Shown: one piece after another, positions 44,609-54,520 of the stretch | Layout: each line of letters opens with the position of its first letter | How positions within the stretch are numbered: the stretch's first letter is position 1 | Assembly: GCF_013170805.1 (NCBI RefSeq) | Contig: NZ_CP051293.1 | Span: 6,702,001-6,766,000 of the forward strand | DNA length: 64,000 bases | Direction: 5' to 3' | From: Mesorhizobium sp. NZP2077 | Lineage (GTDB): Bacteria > Pseudomonadota > Alphaproteobacteria > Rhizobiales > Rhizobiaceae | Translations under genes and position numbers: made by a program | The notes under the pieces: generated by a model | Told to the model about the DNA's origin: nothing | The model's database searches: none | The model's input: only the letters and a program-made list of their open reading frames with translations

Positions 44609-44916
44609 CAGACGAGCGCCCCGCCGCCGAAGGAGAAGAACGAGAGGAAGAAGCTCGATGCGGCGAAGGCGATCGACAGGCCGAAGACGATCTGAATCAG
44701 CCGGCGGAAACCGCCGGCAGTATCGCCGAAGGCAAGGGTCAGGCCGGTGGTGATGATGATGATCACCGCGACGATTTTGGCGACCGGTCCCTGCACCGAT
44801 TCCAGGATCTGCTGCAGCGGCTGTTCCCAAGGCATGCCGGAGCCGGCAGCGTGCGCCGGAACTGTGAGAAGAAACGCGAGCGCGGCAAACGATAGAAAGC
44901 GGAGCTTCTTGCGCAT
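44608..44916 (-). CDS. trbC: Conjugal pilin TrbC (VirB2-like)
   Basis: A 102-residue pilin precursor. A signal peptide ends near AHA-AGSGMPWEQPL, and two membrane helices follow, with IIIITTGLTLAFGDTAGG as in TrbC. The processed, probably cyclised peptide would form the mating pilus. It follows trbB by 11 bases. Confidence 0.93.
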   Translation of the reverse strand: MRKKLRFLSFAALAFLLTVPAHAAGSGMPWEQPLQQILESVQGPVAKIVAVIIIITTGLTLAFGDTAGGFRRLIQIVFGLSIAFAASSFFLSFFSFGGGALV

Positions 44917-44927
44917 AAGGGGGCCTT

Positions 44928-45896
44928 TCAGAGTTGCTGGAGTTGCGGAGGCGTGAGTGGGGTGACGGCGTAGTCGCCGCTGCCGTCGAGACCTGTGACC
45001 TCAGCGATTGCATCGATGCGGCGCGACGAGCCGCGCCCCGCGATGAAGACGATGAGATCGATGGCATTGGCGATGAGGCGGCGCGGCACGGTGACGACAG
45101 CTTCCTGTGCAAGCTGCTCGATGCGATAGAGGGCAGAGCGCGCCGAATTGGCATGAACCGTGGCGATGCCGCCGGGGTGCCCGGTGTTCCATGCCTTGAG
45201 CATGTCCAGCGCTTCCGCGCCCCTGACTTCACCGACGATGATGCGGTCGGGGCGGAGCCGGAGCGTCGAGCGCACGAGATCGGCGAGTGTGACCGAGCCC
45301 CGCCTGGTTCTCAGGGCAACGCAGTCCTTTGCTGCGCATTGCAGTTCGCGGGTGTCCTCGATGAGGATCACTCGCTCGTCGCATTCGGCGACTTCGGCCA
45401 GCAGCGCATTGGCAAGCGTCGTCTTACCCGACGACGTGCCTCCGGCGACAAGGATGTTGCGCCGTTCTCGGACTGCCTTTATCAACACATCGGCCTGCAG
45501 CGGCAACATGATGCGATCCGCAACATAGTTGGCCAGCGTGTAGAGCTTTGCGGCTGGTTTGCGGATGGCAAAGCAAGGCGCCAGCACGACAGGCGGCAGC
45601 AGTCCCTCGAAGCGTTCGCCCGATGGCAATTCGGCGCTGACAATCGGATTGTCCGCATGCGCCTCGGCACGCACGTGGGAAGCGACCAGGCGGATGATGC
45701 GTTCCGCCTCGGAAGGATGCATATGCACGGCCGTATCGATCCGGCCTTCTCCCAGCCGGTCGAGCCGCAGCGCACCATCGGGATTGACCATCACCTCGAT
45801 GACCAATGGATCGGCCAGCGCCTCAGTGATCGTCGGACCCATGGCGGTGCGCAGCATGGCGCGGCGTCGGTGGTCGGCCTCTGGATGAGCGCTCAT
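44928..45896 (-). CDS. trbB: Conjugal transfer ATPase TrbB (VirB11-like)
   Basis: A 322-residue cytoplasmic secretion ATPase with Walker A VAGGTSSGKTTLANALL, the Asp box ILIEDTRELQC, and RIIVGEVRGAEALDMLKAWN with the His box GHPGGIATVHANSA. All catalytic motifs are present. It powers pilus assembly. The ATG overlaps the CopG-like stop by 4 bases. Confidence 0.95.
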   Translation of the reverse strand: MSAHPEADHRRRAMLRTAMGPTITEALADPLVIEVMVNPDGALRLDRLGEGRIDTAVHMHPSEAERIIRLVASHVRAEAHADNPIVSAELPSGERFEGLLPPVVLAPCFAIRKPAAKLYTLANYVADRIMLPLQADVLIKAVRERRNILVAGGTSSGKTTLANALLAEVAECDERVILIEDTRELQCAAKDCVALRTRRGSVTLADLVRSTLRLRPDRIIVGEVRGAEALDMLKAWNTGHPGGIATVHANSARSALYRIEQLAQEAVVTVPRRLIANAIDLIVFIAGRGSSRRIDAIAEVTGLDGSGDYAVTPLTPPQLQQL

Positions 45897-46306
45897 CCTT
45901 CCCCTCCTCCGCCATTGTCTTTGCCAAACGAGCGTTTCCCCGATGCGATCTGGCGACCGACCTGCTCGACGAATTTGTCGAAACGCTCCTGAGCAATCGC
46001 CTGCGTCGCCTTGTCCGGAACAGGCGTGTGGGCATGAAGCGTGATCGAAAAGCGGATGAAGAGCGCCAAGCTTTCCAATGTCATGTCGACATCGCGCCTG
46101 ACGTGACTGAGGTCGCGGGAAAGACGGTCCAGCCTCATGCCATAGCGCCGATCGAGTTCATTCTCGCCACGCCGCTCGATGAAAGCTTCTACGGCCTTCG
46201 CGACGACCGCGGATTTTGTGGTCGAGGGATCGCGGCTGAGGTTGTCCAGCTTCTCGCTCAATTCCGGTTCGAGCAGAAACTGGTGACGAATGCGGTGGGG
46301 CTTCAT
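45893..46306 (-). CDS. CopG/ribbon-helix-helix protein between traG and trbB
   Basis: A 137-residue protein with an N-terminal ribbon-helix-helix (HQFLLEPELSEKLDNLSRDP, then TTKSAVVAKAVEAFIERR) and a helical C terminus. Small proteins of this kind sit between traG and trbB in many rhizobial elements and probably regulate the operon or assist DNA processing. It overlaps trbB by 4 bases. Confidence 0.8.
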   Translation of the reverse strand: MKPHRIRHQFLLEPELSEKLDNLSRDPSTTKSAVVAKAVEAFIERRGENELDRRYGMRLDRLSRDLSHVRRDVDMTLESLALFIRFSITLHAHTPVPDKATQAIAQERFDKFVEQVGRQIASGKRSFGKDNGGGGEG

Positions 46307-46424
46307 GCGCTTGTTCCAACTGGCCGGCGCTGGCGGGCCGGCGGCGGAACAAGCATTATCGAGATGCCCAAAATTGCTTACGGCCGTTATCTACGCTGAG
46401 ATACGCCCGAGCTGCGGAAAGCGT

Positions 46425-48455
46425 TCAGAAGCCGGGGACGATATCCTTATCATCGCCCCTTCCCTCGTTGATGCCATAGGCACCTGCGACGGTGGAGATC
46501 CGGTCCATGACGCGCTTGTCCGCCATCGCCTCGCTATCATCGTCTGCGGGTCTGGACAGATCGTCCTGGTCCGGTTCCTGGGTGACGGCGGTATGTTCTT
46601 CGGGTAGGCCAGGATGGCGCTGCTGCTGAACACCTCCCTCGTCCGCAAGCGCGGCGCCAGCGCTTTCATCGTCAGACGCAAGACGACGGTCGACGCCGCG
46701 TACTTGCCCAGTCCAATCGTCCGGCCGCGACATCGGGCAGTCCGCGTAGGGTCCGTCGCGCAACACCGGCGAAGGCAGCACCCGCTCGGTGAAATTGTGA
46801 TCCTCATAGTATCGCAGCTTTTTGGCCCGGATGGGGGGCAATCCCGAAACCAGCACCAGTTCGTCCGCGGGCGGCAATTGCATCACCTCGCCCGGTGTCA
46901 GCAGCGGGCGGGCGGTTTCCTGGCGGCTCACCATGACATGCGAGAGCCAAGGTGCCAGCCGGTGGCCCGCATAGTTGCGCATGGATCTGAGTTCCGTGGC
47001 AGTGCCAAGCGCGTCCGAGATTCGCTTGGCCGTGCGCTCATCATTGGAGGAAAAGGCAATTCGCAAATGGCAGTTGTCCAGAATGGCGTTGTTGTCGCCA
47101 TACGCTTTGGAGATCTGGTTCAACGATTGCGCGATCAAGTAGGCACGAATTCCGTAACCGGCCATAAACGCGAGCGCGGTCTCAAAGAAGTCGAGGCGAC
47201 CGAGCGCCGGAAACTCATCCAGCATCATCAGCAGTTGATGCTTGCGGCTCTTCTTTGGGTCACCCTCGAGGCGCTCCGTCAGCCGCCTGCCGATCTGGTT
47301 CAGGATCAGTCGCACCAGGGGCTTGGTGCGCGAGATGTCCGATGGCGGCACGACCAGATAGAGCGACATCGGCCACTCCGCATCCATCAGATCGGCAATG
47401 CGCCAGTCGCAGTCCGATGTTACCGCCGCCACGGTCGGATCACGGTAGAGGCCGAGAAAAGACATGGCGGTCGAGAGGACGCCTGAACGTTCGTTCTCCG
47501 ATTTGTTCAACACCTCTCGTGCCGCCGAGGCCACGACGGGATGGACCTGAGGCTTATTGGCCGCGCCGAGATGGTTGGTCGTCATCATTCGCCGCAAAGT
47601 CGCGGCAAACGAGCGTTGCGGGTCCGAGAGAAAGGTGGCGACGCGGGCAAGAGTCTTTTCCTCTTCGGCGTAGAGCACGTGCAAGATAGCGCCGACCAGG
47701 AGTGAATGACTGGTCTTCTCCCAATGATTCCGCCGCTCCAGCGCGCCTTCCGGATCGACTAGAATGTCGGCGATGTTTTGGACATCGCGAATCTCGTCCG
47801 AACCTTTGCGTACCTCCAGCAGCGGGTTGTAGCGGGCCGATCGCGGATCAGTCGGATTGAACAAAAGGCAATGCGAGAACCTCGACCGCCAGCCGGAGCT
47901 CAGCTGCCAGTTCTCGCCTTTGATGTCGTGAATGACGGCCGAGCCGGACCAGGAGAGAAGGGTTGGGACAACCAGTCCGACGCCCTTGCCGGAACGTGTC
48001 GGCGCAAAGGCCATGACGTGCTCAGGCCCGTCATGACGCAGATACCGGTCCTTCAGTTTGCCGAGGAAGACGCCTGCCGGCTGAAACAGCCCTGCTTCCT
48101 CGATCTCCCGCGTCGCCGCCCATCGAGAGGAGCCATAGGTGGTGACCAAGCCGCGCTGGCGCGCGCGCCAGAGGGAACCAGCGATCGCAGCGGCACAGCC
48201 CATGAATCCACTGGTGCCCGCAAGCATGCCCGCCTTGTCGAATACCTCGGGCGCATAGGCATCGAATTGGAACCACCATTCCAACAGTTTCCACGGCTCG
48301 TAGATCGGCCAGCCAGCCGCGACAAACCATGGCGCGCCGAGTTGTTCCTGAAAGGCTAGCATATGAGCGCACCATTGCGTGGCAGCCCACACGCCGAGGA
48401 GAACGATGGCGAACACAATGGCGATCTGCCCAATCAGAAGCTTCGTGGGCGTCAC
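46425..48455 (-). CDS. traG: Coupling protein TraG (VirD4-like)
   Basis: A 676-residue type IV coupling ATPase that brings the relaxase-DNA complex to the channel. Two N-terminal membrane helices are followed by Walker A FAPTRSGKGVGLVVPTLL and Walker B LMMLDEFPALGRLDFFE. I use the GTG at 48455, which gives the family start TPTKLLIGQIAIVFAIVL. The gene heads the trb set, 118 bases before the CopG-like gene. No relaxase gene is next to it. Confidence 0.94.
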   Translation of the reverse strand: MTPTKLLIGQIAIVFAIVLLGVWAATQWCAHMLAFQEQLGAPWFVAAGWPIYEPWKLLEWWFQFDAYAPEVFDKAGMLAGTSGFMGCAAAIAGSLWRARQRGLVTTYGSSRWAATREIEEAGLFQPAGVFLGKLKDRYLRHDGPEHVMAFAPTRSGKGVGLVVPTLLSWSGSAVIHDIKGENWQLSSGWRSRFSHCLLFNPTDPRSARYNPLLEVRKGSDEIRDVQNIADILVDPEGALERRNHWEKTSHSLLVGAILHVLYAEEEKTLARVATFLSDPQRSFAATLRRMMTTNHLGAANKPQVHPVVASAAREVLNKSENERSGVLSTAMSFLGLYRDPTVAAVTSDCDWRIADLMDAEWPMSLYLVVPPSDISRTKPLVRLILNQIGRRLTERLEGDPKKSRKHQLLMMLDEFPALGRLDFFETALAFMAGYGIRAYLIAQSLNQISKAYGDNNAILDNCHLRIAFSSNDERTAKRISDALGTATELRSMRNYAGHRLAPWLSHVMVSRQETARPLLTPGEVMQLPPADELVLVSGLPPIRAKKLRYYEDHNFTERVLPSPVLRDGPYADCPMSRPDDWTGQVRGVDRRLASDDESAGAALADEGGVQQQRHPGLPEEHTAVTQEPDQDDLSRPADDDSEAMADKRVMDRISTVAGAYGINEGRGDDKDIVPGF

Positions 48456-49119
48456 TGGCTTGCTCCGCTGTTCTGGAGAGATGGATCGAGCATCACCCGG
48501 GACGGCCGGAACAGGAATGCGCCCTATGTACGACTTGGTGCGATGAGAGGCTGTTTGGCGCGCCGTTGCTCTCCTTCGAGGTGTATCAATATTCGCGCAT
48601 TCCCGAGGACTGCTAAGTCGGAGGGGACTCATATCGGTCGTGCCTATCGTGAGCACGTGGTCGGGGAGCGGCGGTGGCGTGCGGGCAAGCCGCTGAGGAA
48701 ATTCTGAACATCGAGTCCGGTCTGAGGTACAACAAGCCTATCGAGATCGGATCGCGAGGTAGCCCTGCCCGCCATGGGAATTCCTCAGGCGAGTACCGAC
48801 ATATTGGGCGCTGCCTTATAAGTGGAAGGCGCCTTCCCGTTGCCTCTATCGCAGATAAGTTACCTTCCGGCCTTCGCGCTGGGTTTCCCAGCTGGACTGC
48901 GTTTCAGTCTCAATTCGCTGTGCTTCTTGTGAGCAAGACACCATTTCTCGGACGGTGAATTGACGACATTCATTGTCCGACAAGCCCTCGCCGGCGATCT
49001 GTTGGGCAGAGGCGGCTATCACCCCGGCCGTGGCACATCCGCGCGCTGCAGAACCTCGATGAGCCGCCGGCTCAAACGCCCAGGCGGATGCAAAGATCCA
49101 CAGATGCGTTCCGTCAGCG
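48456..49119. other. Gap upstream of traG
   Basis: About 660 bases with no convincing gene or IS remnant. It should contain the traG promoter; I could not point to it. No obvious origin-of-transfer inverted repeat was found. Confidence 0.4.
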
Positions 49120-49509
49120 CTAGTTGCCAAGCATATGACCGGCATTTCGCAACGCGCCTAGGAAGAGGCCGGCATAGTGAGTGACATCGATTTTGGCCTG
49201 CATTGACACCGGCATGCTGGTCCAATTCTCCAACGGTGCAATGAAGCGGGAGAAGGTACCGTCGACGACGCAGTAGCGGCTAATAAGGCCTTGTCTGTCC
49301 AACGCCAGCACACCAATCTGCCCGCCTCGATATCGGATGGCTGCGAGCCGTTGGACCTCGGCGTCATCATCGATCCGCACATCGAAAAGCAGGTTTCCGC
49401 GGCTCCTCGCGGCTATCTCCGCCGCTTTGTCATTGAAGCTCAAGCAGAGTGAGCGGACGCTTTCCACTGCCATCTGGAAAACCAACAAATCCAGTTCATT
49501 CACGGCCAT
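49120..49509 (-). CDS. Hypothetical protein
   Basis: A 129-residue protein from the ATG at 49509 (MAVNELDLLVFQMAVESVRS); the frame extends to 49551. It reads as a compact alpha/beta protein, with RYRGGQIGVLALDRQGLISR and YCVVDGTFSRFIAPLENWTS. I do not recognise the family. No signal peptide or membrane helix is seen. Confidence 0.5.
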   Translation of the reverse strand: MAVNELDLLVFQMAVESVRSLCLSFNDKAAEIAARSRGNLLFDVRIDDDAEVQRLAAIRYRGGQIGVLALDRQGLISRYCVVDGTFSRFIAPLENWTSMPVSMQAKIDVTHYAGLFLGALRNAGHMLGN

Positions 49510-50059
49510 GTGGGCAGTTGAGCCAATAAATGGATGATTGCAATGTCGCACACGGCTTGTTCACAGGTGTCGGCGACTGATCGTTCGTGGCTTTCTGTCC
49601 GCTGCCGGCGATGGAATATTTGAAGGACGGCGGATCCCGTATTTCCTGTCGCGTTGGCAACCGCGGCGGCCACCTGCCGGGCGGCAGCGGCAGAGATAAT
49701 GTCATAGACAGGTGGAAGCGTGGGCTTTCTGCCCTTCAATAGTTCCCTGACCCTACAGATTTGCACGCGCGGCCGCAGCTTGCCGCCCGCCTCAACGGAT
49801 TCGGCTTCTCTGGCAGCACGTTCCATTGCTGCGGTCGCCTTGTTGAGCGTCACCAGAACGCCAAGCTTCGTGGCTGGCAAGATCGCCAACTCGCTCAAGC
49901 TCACGACCTCTATTCGATGGACGGGCACGGCCGCGCATCGCCGCGGCAGGGGACAACATCGTCGTGACCGACCCTCAAGACCTATATCGTGTCGGCGGGA
50001 TCGTTCACCAGGAACGGCGAGATCGCCGTGGAGGGCAAGCCCTTCCACATCGTGGCCGT
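49510..50059. other. Degenerate coding stretch
   Basis: The minus strand between about 49560 and 49910 reads like former coding sequence (LAILPATKLGVLVTLNKATA, LLKGRKPTLPPVYDIISAAA), but both ends run into unrelated frames and I cannot name the family. The rest of the stretch has nothing I recognise. Confidence 0.35.
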
Positions 50060-50491
50060 CGGCGGGAGCGGCAAGATCCACGATCAAGCAGCTGAGAAAG
50101 ACCACGCATATAGCCACGATCCCGTGGTCCAGCCGATCTACATTTGAGGACGACCAGATCAAGCAGCGCGCCCTGTCGAATTTGGGTCCGGGATTGGCAG
50201 TTGGTCTATCCCTTCCTGACGATGGAACGCTCGATCCAGTCATGGCTTATAAGGCGGAGAGCGGCGACCAGAGCGCAGATGAGTACGCGCCTACTACGAG
50301 ATCGGCTATCGCACCAATTCGAGCGGATCACGATCGATGGCGACACCGTGGCTTTCTTCGAGGGCGGGAAGCCGCTTGAGGCCTGCTACGCCGGCGAAGG
50401 CTGTGAAATCCTGACCTCGAAGAAAGGAAACCGCATGGGCGTCAAATTTCGCTTCGGCGTCGCCTTGGCCTCCTCACACTTGGTTGGCTGA
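50060..50491 (+). pseudogene. Frameshifted remnant of a ZinT-like metal-binding protein gene
   Basis: Pieces in successive frames match ZinT in order: a His-containing stretch (AEKDHAYSHDPVVQPIYI), FEDDQIKQRALSN, DDGTLDPVMAYKAESGDQSA, YYEIGYRTN, and finally ITIDGDTVAFFEGGKPLEA with EILTSKKGNR and FRFG. At least three frame changes separate them. ZinT is a periplasmic zinc- and cadmium-binding protein; here it cannot be made. Confidence 0.65.
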
Positions 50492-50492
50492 C

Positions 50493-51818
50493 TCAGCGGG
50501 CAACCCGGTCGAGAAAAGCGTCGAATGCGGCAGCGACAACGCGCATCGCAAAGCGATGCTGCCGCCGTACGCGGACAAAACCCTTTTCGATGTCCACAAT
50601 CCCGTCCTTGGCAAGCATCGCCAAGCGTTCAGCTGAATCGAGAAAATGGATCGGATCAGATCCGTGGGCGGCACAGATTGCCGGCACATCGGCCTCGAGA
50701 TCGCACATTAGTCGCTCGATGATTGCGGCTCGCGCGCGGTCTTCGTCGGTGAGACGGTAGCCCTTTGACGTCGCCAGACGGCCAGCTGCGATGTGACGGC
50801 AGTAGGAATCCCGTGTAACCTCGTTCTGGACGTAGCCCTCGCCGACACGCCCGATAGCCGACGCGCCGAAACCGATCAGGGTTTTGCAGGTGTCGGCCGA
50901 GTAGCCCAGCGAGTTGCGCCGCAGGCGACCGGTTTTCTGTGCCAGCGCGAGATCGTCGTCCGGCAAGGCGAAATGGTCGAGCCCGATCTCTCGGTAGCCG
51001 GCGGCAATCAGCGTCACGGCAATGGCCGCATCCTGTTCGGCGCGGGCAGCGCTGCCCGGAAGCGATGCCTCCTCGATGAGGCGCTGATTCTTAATAAAGG
51101 ACGGAATGTGCGAGTAGCCGAACACCGCAAGCCGGTTGGGGCGCATGGCGACCGCCGCCCTCGTGGTCTCGACGCAAGACTGCACCGTTTGATGCGGGAG
51201 ACCAAAGATGAGGTCGAAGTTGATGCTTGTCACTCCATGCCGACGCAGCATTTCGACGGCAGCCGCCGTCTGCGCCTCACTCTGGACCCGGTTGATCGCT
51301 TTTTGAACAATGGGATCGAAGCTCTGCACGCCGAGGCTCGCGCGGTTCACGCCGGCTGCTTGCAAGGCTTCGGCCATATCGGCCGTGAACGTGCGTGGAT
51401 CGATCTCGACGGCGATCGTAGCTGTTTCCGCAAGCGCAAAGTGGCGGCGCAGGAATTCCGTCAGGGCGAGGAACTCAACTGGCCCCATGAGAGTTGGCGT
51501 TCCGCCGCCGAAATGCACATCGCTCACGGGCAGCGCCTGTGGCGCGTGCTCCGAGACCAAACGTATCTCGTCACGCAGCGCCGCCAGATACTTAACGATC
51601 GGCGCATCATGGCGGGTGATGGTGGTGGGGAAGCCGCAATACCAGCACTTTGATCGGCAGAACGGAACGTGCAAGTAGAGTGACGCCGGATCGTTAGCCG
51701 GTAGGTTCCTGAGCCATTCCTCATAAGCGTCGGCGCCGACCGCCCCAGAGAACTCCGCGACAGTCGGATAGATGGTGTACCAAGGCAGGCGGGCTTCGCG
51801 ATGTTTTGTGGTCTGCAA
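50493..51818 (-). CDS. HemN-like radical SAM protein with an altered cysteine motif
   Basis: A 441-residue protein similar in plan to the first HemN: PWYTIYPTVAEF near the start, YLHVPFCRSKCWYCGF, FGGGTPTLM, ASLGVQSFDPIVQKAINRVQ and IIERLMCDLE. The cluster motif is CX3CX2C but the fourth cysteine of HemN (CXC) is Phe, as in HemW. It could be a second coproporphyrinogen oxidase or a related heme-handling protein. Translation seems to start at a TTG (51818) because a stop lies two codons upstream. An FNR-like box is 60-73 bases ahead. Confidence 0.85.
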   Translation of the reverse strand: MQTTKHREARLPWYTIYPTVAEFSGAVGADAYEEWLRNLPANDPASLYLHVPFCRSKCWYCGFPTTITRHDAPIVKYLAALRDEIRLVSEHAPQALPVSDVHFGGGTPTLMGPVEFLALTEFLRRHFALAETATIAVEIDPRTFTADMAEALQAAGVNRASLGVQSFDPIVQKAINRVQSEAQTAAAVEMLRRHGVTSINFDLIFGLPHQTVQSCVETTRAAVAMRPNRLAVFGYSHIPSFIKNQRLIEEASLPGSAARAEQDAAIAVTLIAAGYREIGLDHFALPDDDLALAQKTGRLRRNSLGYSADTCKTLIGFGASAIGRVGEGYVQNEVTRDSYCRHIAAGRLATSKGYRLTDEDRARAAIIERLMCDLEADVPAICAAHGSDPIHFLDSAERLAMLAKDGIVDIEKGFVRVRRQHRFAMRVVAAAFDAFLDRVAR

Positions 51819-51877
51819 CAGTTACCGTCCCATGTTGTTGCCTTCCATCCTTACCACTGCGCTCTCCTGTGTCTTTG

Positions 51878-51891
51878 CGCTATATCAGTCC
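51878..51891 (-). promoter_or_regulatory. Weak FNR-like box upstream of the second hemN
   Basis: CTGAT-ATAG-CGCAA on the minus strand keeps the spacing of an FNR box, with 4 and 3 matches in the two half-sites. Position, about 66 bases before the start codon, supports it more than sequence does. Confidence 0.35.
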
Positions 51892-51983
51892 GGTCCGCTT
51901 TGGGCCCGATTATTTCGCAGCGATAGCCCCATTCAGCCTTGGCTGGACAGCGATGGTATGAGCACGCGCTGGTCAGGGACAAG

Positions 51984-52245
51984 CGCCATGGGTTTCCCGT
52001 CGAGACTTTCCCGCACACCGTTTGGTGTTACTATCCTATCCTATCCTATCCCCTCCCTTCAGCGTCCGATGGAACGCAGCATGCCGCATCCGACCAGTCG
52101 ATTCGGCGTTGGGACCAGACTTTTGCTCGCCGGCTGGTGCGTAAGACGGCGTCACGTAGCGATACCTGGCATCTCGATGAGTTCGTCGTATTAATTGCCG
52201 GCACGAGGCTTTGGCCGTGGCGCACCGTCTGTCAGAGCGGGAATT
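51984..52245 (+). mobile_element. IS6-family transposase remnant
   Basis: The plus strand reads HGFPVETFPHTVWCYYPIL, a degenerate part with a TATCC run, then IRRWDQTFARRLVRKTASRS and DTWHLDEFVVLIAGTRLWPW. These match the IS6 transposase pattern (helix-turn-helix, IRRW, WHLDE with the first catalytic Asp, LWRAVD). Both ends are missing. Confidence 0.7.
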
Positions 52246-53168
52246 GTGCTCGAGGAGATCGTCCAGGTCCGCCCCTGCCAAGGCTGCAAGCTTGATGAAC
52301 CAATTTAGAAAGTAGCGCTACGCCAGGCGCATGATCACCGACAAATCGCGCTCCTGTGGCCCGGCAAAGCGCCGGAGTGAAGCGCAACTCAAGCATCGCT
52401 CGCAACTGACAATCGAGCGAATTCGCATGTGCTTCCGTAAAAACAAAAATGGCCCGTGCACGGCTTCCGATTCAGAGAGGGGCTTACAACGGCTCGTCTC
52501 GACCTTCCCGCCTTTCGGAACCACTTTGTCCGGATTAGCTGGAAAGCTGGTGCACCTCGCCACCGCCGACGTGTGGCCCTTCGCCCTAACGAGGACGCTT
52601 ACGCCTAGGCATGTCGGCATCAGTGGGGCATCTCGGCTGACGTACCGAGCGGTGCACTCGCATGATGTCAACAATGTCGAGGCTCAAAACAAACAAAAGC
52701 TATCGCCATTGAACGATACTGTCGCGAAGCGAACAGACGAACCATGTCCGAAACATTTGCTTTTCGTGCTCAGCTTGACCCTCAGAGCAAAAAAGGAAAA
52801 CGCAAACCAAGGTCCGACGGCAAACTTGAGTGTCAATCGTAGCTTGGTCGTGAGGTTGGCACGTCATTTGCGGGGTGATTTTCGAAGCCGTTGTGACGGT
52901 ACGCCCGCAGCTATCGGAGATAATCATGGCGATCGACTCGGAAGTGTTTGATTCCTCCCCGGGCATTTCAAGCAGGTGATATGAGAACAACAACTTATCG
53001 TGTTAAAGTATGATTCAGCTTCAGAGCCCCTGTTGTTGAATAATTATTATGATCCGTGTGTCACACTGCGATAGGCGCAGCGATGTGCATCGTTTTCGAT
53101 TGTGGGGACAGGAAGGGCTGGCTCGTTCGTTGACGTCCCGTTCTTCAATATTTGAACGGAGATCAAGA
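52246..53168. other. Gap between IS6 remnant and porin gene
   Basis: About 920 bases. One 206-codon frame (52331-52951) lacks family-like sequence and a ribosome site, and I do not count it as a gene. The porin leader and promoter must lie in the last 150 bases, which are more AT-rich. Confidence 0.4.
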
Positions 53169-54332
53169 ATGAACATCAGGAGCCTCCTGCTCGGCTCAGC
53201 TGCGGCCCTGATCGCCGTTTCCTGTGCCCGAGCCGCCGACGCCATCGTCCTGGCCGAGCCTGAGCCCGTTGAATACGTCAAGATCTGCGACGTTTACGGC
53301 GCTGGTTACTACTACATCCCCGGCACCGAGACCTGCCTGCGCATCGGCGGCTATATCCGTTACGACATCGGCCTCGGCGATGTCGTATCGTATGACAAAG
53401 CTAGAACCACGGATGTGAAGACTGGCGCGGCCCAGGGCATATGGCAAAACCACACGCGTTTCACATTCAAAACTTGGACCGGGCAAGAGACCGAACTCGG
53501 TACATTGCAGACCTACATCGAGACCCGCATGAACTACGGCAAGCACACCGCCTATTCCGGTTCTGACAGTCCTCGATACTATGCCTTCAGCCAAGGCATC
53601 ACGTTGACTTTCGCCTGGGTTCAGCTTGGTGGCCTCCGAGTTGGCAAGGACTGGTCCGCCTTCGACATGTTTATTGGCTACGCGGGCGACGTGCTCAATC
53701 AGATGCTTATCCCGTACGGCGCCTTCGATACTAATGTGGTTCAGTACTACTTTGACGCCGGTAACGGCTTTTCGGCTGTGGTTTCACTCGAAGAAGGCTC
53801 GGGCCTGGTCGGCACCATCGACAGCTACGTTCCGCACCTAGTCGGCGGAGTGAAATACACACAACACTGGGGCGCGATCACCGGCGTTGTCGCTTATGAT
53901 AGCAACTACGAATCGGTCGCCGGCAAGGTCCGCATCGACGTCGATGTTACCGACCAACTCTCGCTATTCGGAATGTTCGGCTACGGCTCCAGCGGCAAGC
54001 TCAACGATGACGTCACTAACGCAATCGACGCTCATGGTCGCGGGTTCTACAAAAGTTGGGGCGGTAACTGGGCTTTCTGGGCCGGCGCCACTTACAAGCT
54101 CAATGAGACAACTTCGTTGAATCTTCAGCTCTCGGGTGATCAGCTCAGGAACTATGGAGTCGCTGCAAACGTTGCCTATGCGTTTCTTGCAGATTTCACA
54201 ATTACAGCCGAACTCGACTATGACCGCTACGGCGACTTCGCCGTCGGCAAGGTCGACCCTTCCATTAGCTGGGCTAATGCCAACAAAAAGAGCAGTGTCG
54301 GCGGCATCCTCCGTTTCGAACGTTCATTCTAA
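53169..54332 (+). CDS. Rhizobial outer-membrane porin (RopA/Omp2b type)
   Basis: A 387-residue porin. The first 22 residues are a signal peptide (RSLLLGSAAALIAVSCARAA). The mature protein has the family segment EYVKICDVYGAGYYYIPGTE and ETCLRIGGYIRYDIG with its two cysteines, beta-strand repeats throughout, and a C-terminal Phe (GGILRFERSF) for outer-membrane assembly. The frame is open from 53049 but the ATG at 53169 starts the signal peptide. It stands alone among remnants. Confidence 0.93.
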   Translation: MNIRSLLLGSAAALIAVSCARAADAIVLAEPEPVEYVKICDVYGAGYYYIPGTETCLRIGGYIRYDIGLGDVVSYDKARTTDVKTGAAQGIWQNHTRFTFKTWTGQETELGTLQTYIETRMNYGKHTAYSGSDSPRYYAFSQGITLTFAWVQLGGLRVGKDWSAFDMFIGYAGDVLNQMLIPYGAFDTNVVQYYFDAGNGFSAVVSLEEGSGLVGTIDSYVPHLVGGVKYTQHWGAITGVVAYDSNYESVAGKVRIDVDVTDQLSLFGMFGYGSSGKLNDDVTNAIDAHGRGFYKSWGGNWAFWAGATYKLNETTSLNLQLSGDQLRNYGVAANVAYAFLADFTITAELDYDRYGDFAVGKVDPSISWANANKKSSVGGILRFERSF

Positions 54333-54358
54333 CGGGAGGAAGAGCTTCATCTCGGTGG

Positions 54359-54520
54359 CCTCAGGCGGCGAATGACGATTATGCGGGGGACCTGCCACGC
54401 CTGCGGCAGATAAGCCCTGACACGTTCGCAATCGGATACAGCTGCGATTAGAGCGCGGCCGATGCCCCGCTTGCCGGGATGTGACAGCTGGTAAAGCGTT
54501 GCGGCAGGTTTGCTGGCGGG
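54359..54520 (+). pseudogene. Fragment duplicating part of the DapA-family gene at 61442-62332
   Basis: The stretch matches 61939-62100 nearly base for base at many points, for example GGCGGCGAATGACGATTA and CGCTTGCCGGGATGTGACA against GCTTGCCGGATGTGACA. A stop (ATTAG) and frame changes break it. It is a truncated copy of the same family gene. Confidence 0.8.

Noticed and set aside
48456..49119. Origin of transfer upstream of traG
   Set aside because: No inverted repeat next to a nick-like site and no relaxase gene nearby, so I do not annotate it.
52028..52050. Tandem TATCC copies
   Set aside because: A short low-complexity run inside an IS remnant; too few copies for a regulatory or phase-variation claim.
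52331..52951. Plus-strand open frame of 206 codons before the porin gene
   Set aside because: There is no ribosome site, recognisable domain or hydrophobic pattern, and the composition is like non-coding DNA.
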